NCBI GenBank assembly: GCA_002007465.1
Contig: LNAC01000338.1
Span: forward strand, 1,642,280 to 1,706,279
Length of the DNA: 64,000 bases
Reading direction: 5' to 3'
Origin: Ailurus styani
Taxonomy: Eukaryota; Chordata; Mammalia; Carnivora; Ailuridae
The position numbers and the translations under genes are program-made. Positions 11,204 to 22,376 of this stretch are shown piece by piece. The notes beneath the pieces were generated by a model, which ran no database searches, was not told the DNA's origin, and worked only from the letters and a program-made list of their open reading frames with translations. How positions within the stretch are numbered: the first letter of the stretch is position 1; every line of letters begins with the position of its first letter.

Positions 11204-11281
11204 CAGTGGTTCTCAAACCCACAACCCCAGGGACATTGGCCAAGGTCTGGAGCCATGTTGGGCTGTCACAATTGGGGGGGA
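11204..11281 (+). mobile_element. MER20 fragment
   Basis: 'cagtggttctcaaaccc', 'gggacattggccaaggtctgg' and 'gggctgtcacaattggggg' match the first third of MER20 in forward orientation. The rest appears to be missing where the LTR begins. Confidence 0.6.
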
Positions 11282-11289
11282 TCTACTGG

Positions 11290-11803
11290 AACAGGCAGAA
11301 TAGGAGTCCCCTCAAAAACGTCCACATCCTAATCCCTGTAAACCTGCGAGTGTGTTACCTGACGTGCCAAAGGGGGATGGGGGTTGCAGATGGAATTAAG
11401 GTTGCTAATTGGTTTACATTAAAATGGGGGGGATTATCGTGGATTATCCAGGTGGGGAAATGGAATGGCAAAGCTCCTTAAATGGGGAAGAAAGAGTCAT
11501 GAAAAGAGAGTCAGAGATGGGACTTGGGGGCCAAAGTTCCAAGAGACACGGTGTTGCCGGCGGTGGCAGTGGAGGAAGAGGCCACGAGCCAAGGGATGTG
11601 AGCGACCTCTAACAGCAGGAGGAAGAAAGGTGGCGGACTCTCCCCTCTGGCTTCCAGAAAGGAGCACAGCCCTGCTGGCATCTCTTCAACCAGGGAGAGC
11701 CGGGGCAGGCTTCTGACCTACAGAACTGGGAGATAATGAATTTGTGATGTTTGAGCTGCTGAGTTTGTGGTATACTGTGACAGCATCCCTAGGAAACAGA
11801 GCA
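11290..11803 (+). mobile_element. MLT1-type LTR (ERVL-MaLR), near full length
   Basis: Words in order: 'aacaggcagaatagg', 'ccacatcctaatccctgtaa', 'gttacctgacgtgccaaa', 'gcagatggaattaagg', 'gattatccaggtgggg', 'gccacgagccaagg', 'ctacagaactgggagataatg', and the terminal 'gcatccctaggaaacagag'. About 510 bases, consistent with a MaLR solitary LTR. No viral genes flank it. Confidence 0.75.
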
Positions 11804-12229
11804 AGACAGCCCCTGGAGTCCGGAGGGTAGTGGCCCCAGGGACAGTGCTCAGCACCGTCCCATGCATGGGACAGCCCATCACAAAGACCTGTCCAGCTCC
11901 AAATGCCCACAGCTCCAAGCTTGAAAAGGTTTGGCGGTTCCAAACATTTGTTGGCAGCGGAGGGAGTCATGAGTCCCTTTGGGTGTGGAATGAGATTCAG
12001 GGCCCCTTGGCAGATAAGTACCTCGTGGGCACAGTTACCCAAACCCTTGCATGCAGTTCTTGGGGGGTCAGGGAAGGCCTATGGGGTCCACAGGGGCAGC
12101 TTAAGAACTTCTGTCCCAAGAGAGAGGCAGGTTCTAGCTCTTTCCAGGGGCCGGATGGAGAGGACACCTGGAAGCCACTGAAGAGTCCCGGGTGTGTTTG
12201 GGAAGTGGTGGGGCAGGGGGTAATTCTGG
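11804..12229. other. Unique sequence, no gene seen
   Basis: Contains a short inverted motif around 'cccatgcatgggacag' near 11860. No exon or repeat family recognised. Confidence 0.4.
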
Positions 12230-12352
12230 CTCCCCCAGCCCCAGAGTCTTGGACTCAGCCGGTCTAGGCCAGGGCCCAAGAATTTGCATCTCTAACAAGT
12301 TCTCGGGTGCTGCTGCTGCTGGCATTTGGGTCACACTTTGGGAATCACTGAA
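12230..12352 (-). mobile_element. MER5A-type DNA transposon fragment
   Basis: 'cccaagaatttgcatctctaa', 'caagttctcgggtgctgctg' and 'tcacactttgggaatcactg' follow the MER5A order up to its terminal inverted repeat. Confidence 0.65.
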
Positions 12353-12389
12353 AGAGTTGATGGGGAATTCCCTGGTAACGCACAAACAC

Positions 12390-12495
12390 CCCGGGACAGG
12401 GGTCCTTTGGGAAAACGCAGATTCCCAGCACAAACCCCGCCACCCCGAGGGACACTGAGATTCAGTAGATCTGTGCTCTGGGTCCTCAAGCGTGA
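12390..12495 (+). mobile_element. MER5A-type fragment, opposite orientation
   Basis: 'aacgcagattcccagcacaa' followed by 'gagattcagtagatctgtgc' matches the middle of MER5A in the opposite direction to the copy ending at 12352. Confidence 0.45.
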
Positions 12496-13287
12496 GACCC
12501 CCCATCTCTCAATAAGGACTAACTCAGACCACATCCTCTCTTTGTAGTCAAAACCAGGCAGGAACACCACTCTTCCCTCCTTCCACCTGCAAGGCCCTCC
12601 CCTCTCTGGTTGGCACACAGAGGTGAACGAAGCCGGCCCAGGCCCCCTGAGGAGTGAGAGATTTGAGCCCTGTGAAGTTTCACCGCCCCTCACTCCCCCT
12701 CCCTCACTGGGGAGCCAGCTGCTGGGGGAGATAAGCTGGGTTGGAGTGGGGGCGCCCATCAGGGTATCCTGGGGCAGATCTGGGGGGCTGGGGGCTCAGC
12801 CAAGAGGCTGGCAGGGTTTCTCGGGAGCAGTCTGGATGGAGGTTAAGGCCCAGCCTCTGCTGGCTCTGCAGAGAACCTTCCAGGCTCTCCTTCTGTAGGC
12901 CTTGGGTGAGCAGAGCAGGGGCAGGGCATGTTTTCTGTTAGAAGTCTCCCCTTTTCCTCTGGCTCAGGCAGTCGTTCTGCAGTTATTTCAGAAGAAACCC
13001 CCAGCCTCCTAAATCCCCTTGCCGTTGGCTCACATGGCCAGGAAGTGCATTTAATGATCTGGGCTGCTCAGGACACTGGACTCAGGACAGTAGAAATCTT
13101 CAGCGGCCAAGAAAGGGGGGCCAGGCCTCCAGCAGGTGGAAGACACTGGCAGCTGGGCTGGAGGGGGGCTTCAGAGGCCTCTGGGAAGCCCTCCCTGCTC
13201 CTCCCTCCCAAATCTCTCCAGCCTGCAGCCCACCTCTGTGCTGATGCCCCTCCGGCAGCAGGGACGGTGACAAGGGTGGGTAATGAT
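12496..13287. other. Unique GC-rich sequence, no gene seen
   Basis: Contains a 142-codon antisense frame and several shorter forward frames with no recognised domains. G-rich runs occur at about 12725-12800. No exon can be supported. Confidence 0.45.
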
Positions 13288-13388
13288 GGTGGATGAACTC
13301 CTTCTAAGTACTTCACGTGCATCAGCAACTTCAATCTTCAGACACACCTGAGAGGGAGGGAGTGTTAGCCCCCCATTGCACAGATGTG
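13288..13388 (-). repeat. MIR fragment
   Basis: 'tctaagtacttcacgtgcatc', 'aacttcaatcttcagacacac' and 'ccccattgcacagatg' follow the antisense MIR order. The copy is diverged. Confidence 0.45.
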
Positions 13389-13395
13389 CGTGTGC

Positions 13396-13492
13396 ATGGG
13401 GAGGGATGGGGAGAGAGAGATGGTTGGAGGACAGAGGGGAGGAGGGATGGGGAAAGGAGGGGAGAGATGGAGGGATGGCAGGGACAGAGGAG
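13396..13492 (+). repeat. Purine-rich low-complexity tract
   Basis: Almost pure G and A, built of degenerate 'gggagagatgga'-like units. It passes directly into the GATA microsatellite. Confidence 0.7.
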
Positions 13493-13580
13493 ATTAGATA
13501 GATAGATAGATAGATAGATAGATATGTAACATGATATATATTGTATATTTTATATATACATAGATTATATACATATATGT
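13493..13580 (+). repeat. (GATA)n microsatellite followed by an AT-rich palindromic tract
   Basis: About eight GATA units span 13493-13524. They are followed by alternating TA-rich DNA to about 13580 ('atatatattgtatatttta'). The AT tract can pair with itself. Both parts are likely to be length-polymorphic. Confidence 0.85.
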
Positions 13581-14374
13581 GGGTTCAGGAGGGCTGGGTG
13601 ACTCCCGGGACTGCCCCCATGGTCCACACACCACCCTGTGCATACCCGGGGCTTACACAACATCTCAAATCCAGGACTAGCCACCGGTTGGCAGAGAGAC
13701 TGGGAAGGGGGTTAGGACTAGACTGCCCTGAACCTCTCATATTATGGCCGGGCTGTAACCCGGATGCCTGCCTTTTGCATTTAAGGTGCAGTCCTGTGTT
13801 CAGACGCAGAGCAGAAGAGGCAGAAAGTGAGGGACCTAGAGAGGCTGATCGTCAGGAGGCAGGAAGATGCCGGAGCCAGGGGGGAGTTCCCTGGCTAGAG
13901 CAATGGACTGGCGGTTATGAGGCCGGGGCTGGTGACGGCCGTGACCTCCGTCAGCCAAGTGTCAGGCAGCGGGTGTGACACCGCCCCGCATGGGGCACAT
14001 TCTAAAACGCATAGGAGGTGCTTTCAAACTTCTCACCCTTCCCCAGAGTTCACCCTGACCTCATTCGGCACGAACATCCACACCCGTCCCATGTCCTGTG
14101 GGGGCTGCGAAGTTCCCGCTTTGGGGGATTTGTAGCTGCCGCTCATGGGTGGACTCTCGGGAACTAGAAGAACACATGGCCTGCGACTGGCCCTCTGACA
14201 AAGGGGGCAGAAGCAGACATCCCTCCTTCCTCGGGGGGGGGGGGGGGGAAGACGGCGCGACCCTCCACGCCCATGGGAAGACCTGTTGGGGTGTACCCCG
14301 ACTTCTAGGATATTCCAAAACATGAGCAGTGTGTCCAGCGATGGGACACAATCAAGTCATCAAAATGCATCTAG
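13581..14374. other. Unique sequence with a long G homopolymer
   Basis: A run of 16 G lies at 14233-14248. Otherwise only short overlapping frames; no gene recognised. Confidence 0.5.
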
Positions 14375-14425
14375 TCATCTCATTTTAGAGGTGGGTAGAC
14401 TGAGGTCCCAAAGCAGTGGTTTTCT
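14375..14425 (-). repeat. MIR-like fragment
   Basis: 'ctcattttagaggtgggtag' and 'actgaggtcccaaagcag' resemble the antisense MIR core. It is very short. Confidence 0.35.
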
Positions 14426-14445
14426 TCCATAATAGTATGGTAAAA

Positions 14446-14641
14446 CGAGGGTGCCTGGGGGCTCAGTCAGTTAAGCGTCTGCCTTTGGCTCAGGTCATGA
14501 TCTCAGGGTCCTGGGATTGAGCCCTATGTCGGGCTCTCCACTCAGTGGGGAGTCTGCTTTTCCCTCCGCCTGCTGCTTCTGCTCATTTTCTCTCTCTCTC
14601 TCTCAAATAAATACAAAAAAAATCTTTATAAAAAATAACAG
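14446..14641 (+). mobile_element. CAN-SINE
   Basis: Head 'gggtgcctgggggctcagtc', then 'ggctcaggtcatgatctcag', 'gattgagccctatgtcggg', a CT-rich body and an A-rich tail. The 7-bp duplication 'ggtaaaa' flanks it (14439-14445 and 14642-14648). Confidence 0.92.
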
Positions 14642-14848
14642 GGTAAAAAGAATTTTTAATCTTTTTCATAGGATAATATTTTCCTCCAGAAGAAAAAGTA
14701 AAGCACTTAGGCTTATCCAATTTGGAAAATGCAGATAAGAACAAAACATATAAAGACTTGCCTATAATTAATATCACCACGCAGGTGTGACCGTGGGACA
14801 CTGACTTAACGTGGGAAGAGAAGAGTGTACAACGTTGCACATTTGTGT

Positions 14849-15050
14849 GGTTTTTTTTAAAAAATTTTATTTATTTATTTGACACAGAGAGGGAGATCAC
14901 AAGTAGGCAGAGAGGCAGGCAGAGAGAGAGAGGGGGAAGCAGGCGCCCTGCTGAGCAGAGAGCCCGATGCGGGCCTCGATCCCAGGACCCTGAGATCATG
15001 ACATGAGCCGAAGGCAGCGGCTTTAACCCACTGAGCCACCCAGGCGCCCT
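14849..15050 (-). mobile_element. CAN-SINE, mustelid type
   Basis: Reverse copy with the T-rich tail, 'gatcacaagtaggcagag', 'gcaggcagagagagag', 'cgatgcgggcctcgatccc' and the head complement ending at 15050. A perfect 10-bp duplication 'acatttgtgt' is seen at 14839-14848 and 15051-15060, which indicates a well-preserved, relatively young insertion. Confidence 0.95.
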
Positions 15051-15299
15051 ACATTTGTGTTGTTTTAAATCTCTCTCCTTACTGAGGCCGAGATGGAGAA
15101 ATTTGGTTGCTTTCGCGGGAGCCTTCCTTTCCCACCCTGCAGAGGGAATGCGGGCCCTCTCACCAACCTCCCTTCCCTTTTCCAGGCAACCCGACCCCCT
15201 TCAGTGGAACTATTTTTCAAGCGAGGCAAAAGTCAGCCACAAGGGGTCCCCCACACCCTTCAGGCCTGAGCTGCTGGCCGCCGGTGGAGAAAGGGGTTT
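15051..15299. other. Unique sequence between SINE and MIR
   Basis: Short frames only; nothing recognised. Confidence 0.4.
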
Positions 15300-15475
15300 G
15301 GAGCCTGAGCAACTCTGGTTTGCAACCCGGCTCTACCGCTTGCTCTCCCAGAGGCGCTGGACAGGTGATTCAACCTCACTGCCCCTCAGTGTTCCCATCT
15401 GAGCACTGGGGACAGCCGTCCTTGGATGCTGTTATCAAACAATCATAGCACGGTGCCTGGTGCCGGCGGGCACTA
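15300..15475 (+). repeat. MIR SINE
   Basis: 'gtttgcaacccggctctacc', 'caacctcactgcccctcag', 'cccatctgagcactgggga' and 'cacggtgcctggtgccgg' follow the forward MIR order over most of its length. Confidence 0.65.
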
Positions 15476-15619
15476 AGTGGCTGCTCTTCAGCAGGTGTTC
15501 TGCTCTGCTGCCCTCCTTCCTGAACAATGCGGATCGAAACGGTCCCCAGTTCAGGAGGGTCATGGGTGAGGTCAAAAGCACACATAACTACCTAGTCAAG
15601 AGTTTTGGTTGATTGAATT

Positions 15620-15810
15620 TTTTTTTAAGATTTTACTCATTCATTTGCCAGACAGAGAGAGAGAGTGTGTGTGTACAAGCAGGGGGAGCAGCAGGAAGAG
15701 GGAGAGGGAGAAGCAGGCTCAGTCTCAAGGAGGATCTCCGTCCCAGGACCCTGAGATCATGACCTGAGCTGAAGGCAGACGCTTAACGGACAGAGCCACC
15801 CTGGCGCCCC
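15620..15810 (-). mobile_element. CAN-SINE, older caniform type
   Basis: T-rich tail, 'gagagagtgtgtgtgtacaag', 'caggaccctgagatcatgac' and the diverged head complement 'cagagccaccctggcgcccc'. The flanks share only 'aatt', and the body has decayed. Confidence 0.88.
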
Positions 15811-16639
15811 AATTCTGATGTCTCTATTACTCTATGGTCCTGGCCAGCTAATGTTCCTGTTTTACAGAAAATGATAGAAGATAAATTAGGCTAAGCCTTT
15901 CCAGGACGTCGGAAGGGACCGCGAGCTTCCCCGAGGCCCCATCCTCCCTGGTCGCCTGCACGCTTCCTGCAGTCCTCTGCAGAGGACGTCCTGCTGGGGC
16001 CACCAGGGCCCCCCCACCCCCAGAGCAGGCGCTCACACAGACTATGCCCAACGCAGTGCAAACGTGCCCTGGGGGTCATGCAGCGACATGAGCCAGCTCC
16101 CTGCCCATCCCCTCGGAAGACCAAGTCCAGCCCCTGCGCTTACAGAAACTCCTCTGCAGGCCTGCGTGCGCCTCTTCTCTCCTTGGAGAAATCCAGCCAC
16201 GGGGCTCCGAATTTTGCAGGGACACATCCGCTCGGACACTACTGACTCTCAGAAGGGGGAGCAATAGAAGACACGTTCCCAGCCTGCCCCCCGCAATCAT
16301 CTTGGGAGACCTTTATTATCTGTGCGGTGGGATTTGAAGCCGGGTGCAGACCGAGTCCAAGGTCAGAGCGCGAGTCTACTGCGAAGACAGCTTCCAGGAA
16401 AAGCACGGGCTTCCTAAATACTCACTCTGCTCTAATCTACGTACCCTGCACACATGTATCTTTCCACCCGTCTAATATATATACAATTAATCCACACACA
16501 TAAAGACGGACCCAGGACTATTCATAGGAAAGAGAACGTATATGAATAAGGAGGCGTGTACACAAGAGCATAGATAACGCATGAACATATCCACACGGGC
16601 AGAATCTCGCACACGAGCCCATAAATTGTTGCCAGGATT
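15811..16639. other. CpG-rich unique sequence, then AT-richer DNA
   Basis: 15900-16400 is CpG-rich: 19 CpGs counted in 16021-16380. 16430-16640 is richer in AT with scattered CpGs. No gene or repeat family recognised. Confidence 0.45.
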
Positions 16640-16800
16640 AAAACATTGAGGAAGGTGATGTTGTCAACACCCTCACTTCACAGATGAGCAAACCAAGTCC
16701 TGGAGATACCTGGTACCTTGCTTCAGAGCCCACACTCAACGGAAGCATTCAAGGGCCCAGCACCGTGCCGGGCACATAGTAAGGGCTCCGCACCTGGGCA
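16640..16800. repeat. MIR-like fragments
   Basis: 'cctcacttcacagatgagc' and 'aaaccaagtcctggagata' resemble antisense MIR. 'agcaccgtgccgggcacatag' near 16757 resembles the forward MIR tail. Two remnants in opposite sense or a rearranged copy are both possible. Confidence 0.4.
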
Positions 16801-17415
16801 GGCTCTGAAGGGAGCCCGGGGAGGCAGCCCAAGGGGTTCCTCCACGTCCATGCTTTTTCACTGACCTTCTGCAGGGTGGGGGCGCAGAGCTGGGTTATCT
16901 CACTGTGGCCTTTCAACCTCTTGGGAGAGCTGGGGTCAGGGCCGGGGCAGCAGGCCTGCCGAGAGCTGATGGGGCAGCATGGACCCTGTCAACGTGAGAC
17001 ATCGCAGGAGGGCTGCTGGAGGGGGGAGCCCCGGGGGTGGGGAGGGGCGATGCTCCGCCATGCACCATCCAGCCGGGGGGAACAGGCGGAGGGCAGAGGG
17101 GCAAACAAGAGGCCGGGCCTGCCCCTCCCCACTTGGCTTCCTTGACCAGCCGCTCTTCCAGCCTTCGGGTCTTCCCTGGTGATGATAGGTCTTTAAGGAA
17201 AATGAAGACGCGCAGAGGGCTGTGTCCCCCTAGTACCCCGAGCTACCCAACAGCCACCATCGGAGGTGTGACCTCCCCACTCTCGCCACACCCCCGATGA
17301 TACACATGCATACACGGAGGCTCGCTCTCTTTCTGCAAAAAATGGATCGCACCAGATTGATCTGCAGCGATACGCATTTTTCGCAGCTGTGTCCTGGACA
17401 CGCTTCAAGGTAAAA
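16801..17415. other. GC-rich unique sequence, no gene seen
   Basis: Frames of 60-89 codons overlap on both strands at 16876-17408. None resembles a known protein. Confidence 0.45.
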
Positions 17416-17605
17416 ATTCACCCACGGGCCTCATTCTTTTTAAGAGTTGCGTAATACTCCACGCAGCGGACACATCATCCCTTAGCCATTTCCACGACAG
17501 ACGCGCAGGTCACGCCAGTTTGGGACTTTTTTGTTTTCCTTGCTGTTATAAAATGTGCTGCCGTCACACCCCTTTTCCTGTTGAGTACTTACTGCTGCTT
17601 CTGTT
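17416..17605. mobile_element. Ancient L1 (L1M-type) 3' end fragment
   Basis: 'gttgcgtaatactccacgc' followed by 'cccttagccatttccac' and 'gttataaaatgtgctgccg' follows the familiar L1M 3' untranslated order (spontaneous 'attccattgta...gctgctatgaac' region). It is very diverged. Confidence 0.45.
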
Positions 17606-18037
17606 TAGCTAGGACAGAGTTCCAGAAGGGGGTCAGAGGCCACGCAATTTTGGAATTTTAGTAGATTTTATTAGATGGCTGGCAACTCACATGACCTCCA
17701 ACAGCCCATGTGGCCTGAGTGGGGTGTGTGTGTGTGTGGCAGGTGGGAGAGTATCAAGGATCAGTGAGTCTGTATGTGAAAACGGTCAGCTCTGCCCCCC
17801 CCTCCCCCCCACCATGTGTCGTTGACAGCTCTCTGTACTATGGAAAGGTTCTTCTGCTGGGTTTAAAGGGAGAAGTAAATAAAAGTCGTGTGTTCTAGAG
17901 GAACCGGCGCCTCATTTCACAGGAGACTGGGGATCTGGAGAGGAGGTGCTTGTCCCGGAGACCAGGACAGCGGCGGCCAGAAGTGAAGCAGCCTGGGAGG
18001 GGTGCTCTGGTCAACTTGTGATCAAATAGAAGGATGG
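17606..18037. other. Unique sequence with a short (GT)n tract
   Basis: A TG repeat of about six units lies near 17726-17738. C-rich runs occur at about 17796-17812. No gene seen. Confidence 0.45.
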
Positions 18038-18250
18038 AGGGGCGCCTGGGTGGCTCGGTCGGTTGGGCATCTGCCTGGTGTCAGGTCATGATCGTGGGGT
18101 CCTGGGGTCGAGCCCCACATCAGCCTCCCTGCTGAGCGGGGAACCTGCTTCTCCCCTGCCTGCCATTCCCCCTGTTTGTGCTTGTCCTCTCCCTCTCTCT
18201 CTGTCAAATAAATAAAAATCTTTTTAAAAATTAAAAAAAAAATAAAATAA
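18038..18250 (+). mobile_element. CAN-SINE
   Basis: Head 'ggggcgcctgggtggctcgg', 'tcaggtcatgatcgtgggg', 'gtcgagccccacatcag', a CT-rich body, then 'tcaaataaataaaaatcttt' and a long A-rich tail. The flanks share an imperfect 'aggatgg'/'aaagatgg' duplication. Confidence 0.92.
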
Positions 18251-18894
18251 AGGAAAGATGGGATGCCCAGGAGAGGAGAAAGGAGAATCGTCACATGGAG
18301 CAGACCGCACTGGCCCTCCACCCAGGTCCCCTTGGATCCCTTTACCCAGCCTGTGTCCCCATCTGCCCTAGTCTGGGCTCCTGTGTTCCTGCTGGCCTGT
18401 GTCTACACCTCTCCAGGGAGAGTGGCAGCAGACACTGGGGTTGCCCCGCCTTCATTGGCAGAGAGAGAGAAGTATCTGGGACCTCATGGGGACGGAAGGC
18501 CAGGCCCTGGCCGGGAGTCGGGACACATTCAGGGGCATAATTCATGGTGCTGAGCGCCCTGCAGGAGCCGGAGGAGACTCTGCCTGAAATCACCTTCTTG
18601 CTGGACCGCCTCGCTTTGCCTCTCCTGCCTCCCCCTCTCCCTTCCAGGCTTCTCCTGGGGACAATTGATAATAAATCCCTTGCACACGAGTCTGGTCTCA
18701 GGGTCTGCAGACATGAGGCCTCACGATCATGGCAAACTATCCGACGGAAGGGTCCAGGGCACCTCGAACTCCCCGGGGAAGCTAAAGTCAGCTCGTAAGG
18801 AAGGAATTTGGCACCGTGAATCAGGAAACTTAAGAGTCTGTGTACCTCTGGCTCTTGTCACCCTACATCTCTGAAAGCAGCCCGAGAAAACAGC
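18251..18894. other. Unique sequence, no gene seen
   Basis: Open frames of 60-96 codons overlap on both strands (18263-18798) without recognised domains. Confidence 0.45.
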
Positions 18895-19085
18895 CGTTGC
18901 TCACTATTCGCTGGGTAATCTTGTGCAACTCGCTCAGTCTCTGTAACACTCAGTTTTCCTCATCTGTGAAATGGAACAGTCAGAGCCGTTGGATCGTAAA
19001 GTCATATGGCTTAAGATAATGCCTTTCAGTGCTTACACCCCGGGGCCTGAGTAACGAATAAATGAGCAGTAAATGCTGTTGCTTA
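18895..19085 (+). repeat. MIR SINE
   Basis: 'gggtaatcttgtgcaactcg', 'tcagttttcctcatctgtgaa', 'aatggaacagtcagagcc' and 'aataaatgagcagtaaatgc' follow the forward MIR order through its tail. Confidence 0.65.
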
Positions 19086-19384
19086 CCCCACTTAAACCTT
19101 GCAAGCACTTGCATTTCCAAAATGTGGGAATTAGTAAATGATCACAGGTAATAGGATGGTACATTACTCAGTTGATTTTTTTCTTCCGGAAGAACATAAA
19201 GGATGTTTAACATCGGTTATTGTGGGGAAACAGGATCAGTAGTAGTTAGGGAAAATTTTTACTCTGAATTGCCTTCCCTACCCTACTGATATTGTTAACG
19301 ATAAGAAGAGCAGCAGGAAGTATGAGCACAGAGTGGCACAGGGTGATGAGCCGGGTCCAGCCCCTGGTTAAGTGCTCTGAGGAC

Positions 19385-19565
19385 TTTGGAGATACTCACT
19401 TGTCTCCTAGCAACCACCGCGGGATGCAGCTACTGTCATCACCCGCATTTCAAAGTCGGGGTGGAGGCCCCAAGAGCTTCAGGAACTTGCTTGAGGTCAC
19501 ACAACTGGCACATGGTGGCTCTGGGGTTTGGACCCTGGGTACCTGGCTCTAGATTCCACGCTCTT
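19385..19565 (-). repeat. MIR SINE
   Basis: 'catcacccgcatttcaaag', 'aggaacttgcttgaggtcac', 'acaactggcacatggtgg' and 'ctagattccacgctcttagc' follow the antisense MIR order to its head. Confidence 0.6.
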
Positions 19566-21504
19566 AGCTACTAATGATGCTGACGGGTTAAAAACACTCA
19601 TTTGGTGGGGGCACACACCCTGGAAGGTACTGGTCCTCCAATCCACGAAGCCTCCCACATCACATGATAAACTGAGGACACCTGGGCTGAAAATTCCAGA
19701 ACTCAGGACAACGTCTTTGATTCTGAGGCTGATGAACTACGTGATCTGAGACTCGGGGAGATGATGCTCCAAGCCTGTGCCAGGAGTAGTCCCTGAATTA
19801 AACGCACAAGGACTCTGTGCTTGGGGCTGGGTTCCTTGGCTTTGCAGGCTGCTCAGCCAACGCCCAGAACAGGTGTGGTGCGCCCCTGGGGGCCAGGTAC
19901 TAGACTCCGCTGTCCTTCCCCAGGCCTGTCCATTCAAGAATCTACTGGAGTTTCAGGTCTTCTCGGCTGGCTCACCACCCAGCCCCTCCCAGGCTCCCTG
20001 TTCAGGTACCGCTGTTTTCAGAAAGTGGTCTGGGAACAGGGTATGCCGTCCTAGGGTCCTGGCTGGCCACTCTGTCTGCCAGTGCTCCAGAATTTGGCAG
20101 CCTCCTTACCTGGCCCCGAGCTACTAAAATGTCAGAGGCTGAGCTAGACCCTCAGCTGGGCCACAGCAGTCATTAAACTGCATTTCTAAGAAGCCTGCAA
20201 GACACCGGAGCCATAATTGTTCAGATAGGGCTCTTGGTGGAGGCGGCTGGGTGGGGGAGGGGACAGGGCTCACCTGGGAATGACCTTGGGGACTTCCCAG
20301 GCTGGAGCTCAGTCATGGTCTGAGCTGGGGGTTCACACTTGTCTCTATGGTGCTTGTTTTGGCAGAAAAAAAAAAATGATAGCGTGACCTTGACAAAATT
20401 CAAGCTCCAGATTTCAGGTCTCCCCACTGTTCAAGAAGGGACAGTTACTTCTCTCATTAGAATACCCTCATGAAGATTAAGTGGAAGGTCACTTTCATGG
20501 TCATGCTCAAGGTGGGTGTGTCTAGCCAGGTCATAACTCACACCTGGGGTCACCTGGGCGGGGAGATGTCAGACCAGGAGAGAAAAATAAATAATCTGCC
20601 AAAAAAAAATAACCAACAAGAATATTTGCATTATTATTTTATAATTAAAGAGAAAGCCATACAAATTAATATTAATTAACCCCCCACAATGATCTGGACT
20701 TAACTCGCCAGTCTTTTTTTCAATGCATTTTTATATTTCAACTATAAACGTACATCTCAATAGCCTGGGAGGTAGGATTTTTTGAGAAGAGGATCATATT
20801 CTATGTATTTTTTACACAACATGTTGAAAGATAGTGATGTTTATGTAGCACATCTCTGAATGGAGCAGAACGTTTTCGGCTTCAATATGTTTGTCTCGGT
20901 CAGCATCTCGTCCTGTGACAGATCCCTGACTAGTTCCTTCCCCGCCCCTTTCTTGCTGGGGACTTAGGTACCCACTTTCCCCACTGCTAGTCATTCGGCA
21001 CTTGCTCAGCTCTGTGCACGTGTGGTATTCTTTCCCTGGGATATCTCTGTTGACTTCCCATAAAAGACCCCCAGAGAAAGCCGTCAGTCTAGAAGATCAA
21101 GTCGCTGGTTCCCTGCGGTAAGAGAGCGCCGCCCCTCTCCCGACCATATCCGTGGTGCCTCAGAATGGGAAGTGGGGCAGAGTGCTGGGTGGTATAGATC
21201 GGACTGGATGGTTTTAAGGTGGGTCTGGGGGGGCAGGGAACGGTCAGGATCAGGCAGAGTCTATGACGTAATGGCTCTGGTCAGGGATGTGGGGGAAACC
21301 TTGGGGAGCCACTGATCATGGCATCCCGTGTCCAGCCTCACCGTCTAGGGGCAAGTATGTCCTGAAATGAGCAGGATCAATCAAGATGTCTTCGTTTGTT
21401 TTCACTTGGCCTTGGTATTGTTTAACACAGAGACAGAAATTGATGTTGGCTTCAATTTTCAGTGTCTACAAAGTGAATTTCTGGATCAAAGTAGGACTGT
21501 TTAG
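19566..21504. other. Unique sequence with a possible MER5 remnant, no gene seen
   Basis: 20005-20195 may be a MER5A remnant ('cagaaagtggtctgggaaca', then 'aaactgcatttctaagaagc'). 20590-20720 is AT-rich ('attattttataattaaag'). No coding or RNA gene can be supported. Confidence 0.4.
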
Positions 21505-22376
21505 AACTCACCCAGCTCAACAGCAAAAAAACAAACAACCCGACTGAAAAATGGGCAGGGGACCCGAATAGACGTCTTTCCAGAGAAGACGCACAGGTGG
21601 TCACAGACACATGAGAAGATGCTTAACATCACTCATCATCAGGGAAATAAATGCAAATCAAAACCACAGTGAAAGATCACTTCACACCTGTCAGATCGGT
21701 GATTACCAAAAAGGCAAGAAGTAAGTGCTGGCGAAGATGTAGAAGAAAAGGAAGCCATCTGCATCGTTGGGGGAATGCAAACTGGTGCAGCCACTATGGT
21801 AAACAGGGTGGAGGGTCCTCAAAAAATTAAAAATAGAACCAACAATTCTATTTCTGGGTGTTTATTCAAAGAAAACGAAAACGCTGACTTGAGAAGACAC
21901 ATGTATCCCTGTGTTTACTGCAGCATTATTCCCAATAGCCAAATTATGGGCGCAAGGCAAGTGTCCACGGATAGATGAACGGATAAAAGAGATGTGGTGG
22001 GGGCGCCTGGGTGGCTCAGCGGGTTAAAGCCTCTGCTTTCGGCTCAGGTCATGATCTCAGCATCCTGGGATCGAGACCCGCATCAGGCTCTCTGCTCAGC
22101 GGGGAGCCTGCTTCCTCCTTTCCCTGTCTCTCTGCCTGCCTCTCTGCCTACTTGTAATCTCTCTCTCTCTCTCTGTGTCAAATAAGTAAATAAAATCTTT
22201 TAAAAAAAAGAGAGATGTGGTGGTATTCCCAGTGGAATATTACGCAGCTGTACGAAGAATGAGATCCTGCCATTTGCAACCACATGGATGGATCCAGAGG
22301 ATCCTATCCTAAGTGGAATAAGAGAAAAATGATCCCTGTAGGATTTCACTTATATGTGGAATATAAAAAACAAAAC
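21505..22376 (+). mobile_element. L1 fragment (end of ORF2), split by a SINE
   Basis: Characteristic L1 ORF2 terminal words occur in order: 'actgaaaaatgggcagggga', 'gcaaatcaaaaccacagtg', 'aactggtgcagccactatgg', 'tgcagcattattcccaatag', 'gaatattacgcagctgtacg', 'ccacatggatggatccagagg', 'atgtggaatataaaaaacaaa'. The reading frame is broken. A SINE interrupts it at 22001-22210. It is a truncated dead copy. Confidence 0.9.
22001..22210 (+). mobile_element. CAN-SINE, mustelid type, nested in L1
   Basis: Head 'gggcgcctgggtggctcagc', 'ggttaaagcctctgctttcg', 'ctctgcctacttgtaatctc' and an A-rich tail. A perfect 13-bp duplication 'agagatgtggtgg' of L1 sequence flanks it (21988-22000 and 22211-22223). Confidence 0.96.
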
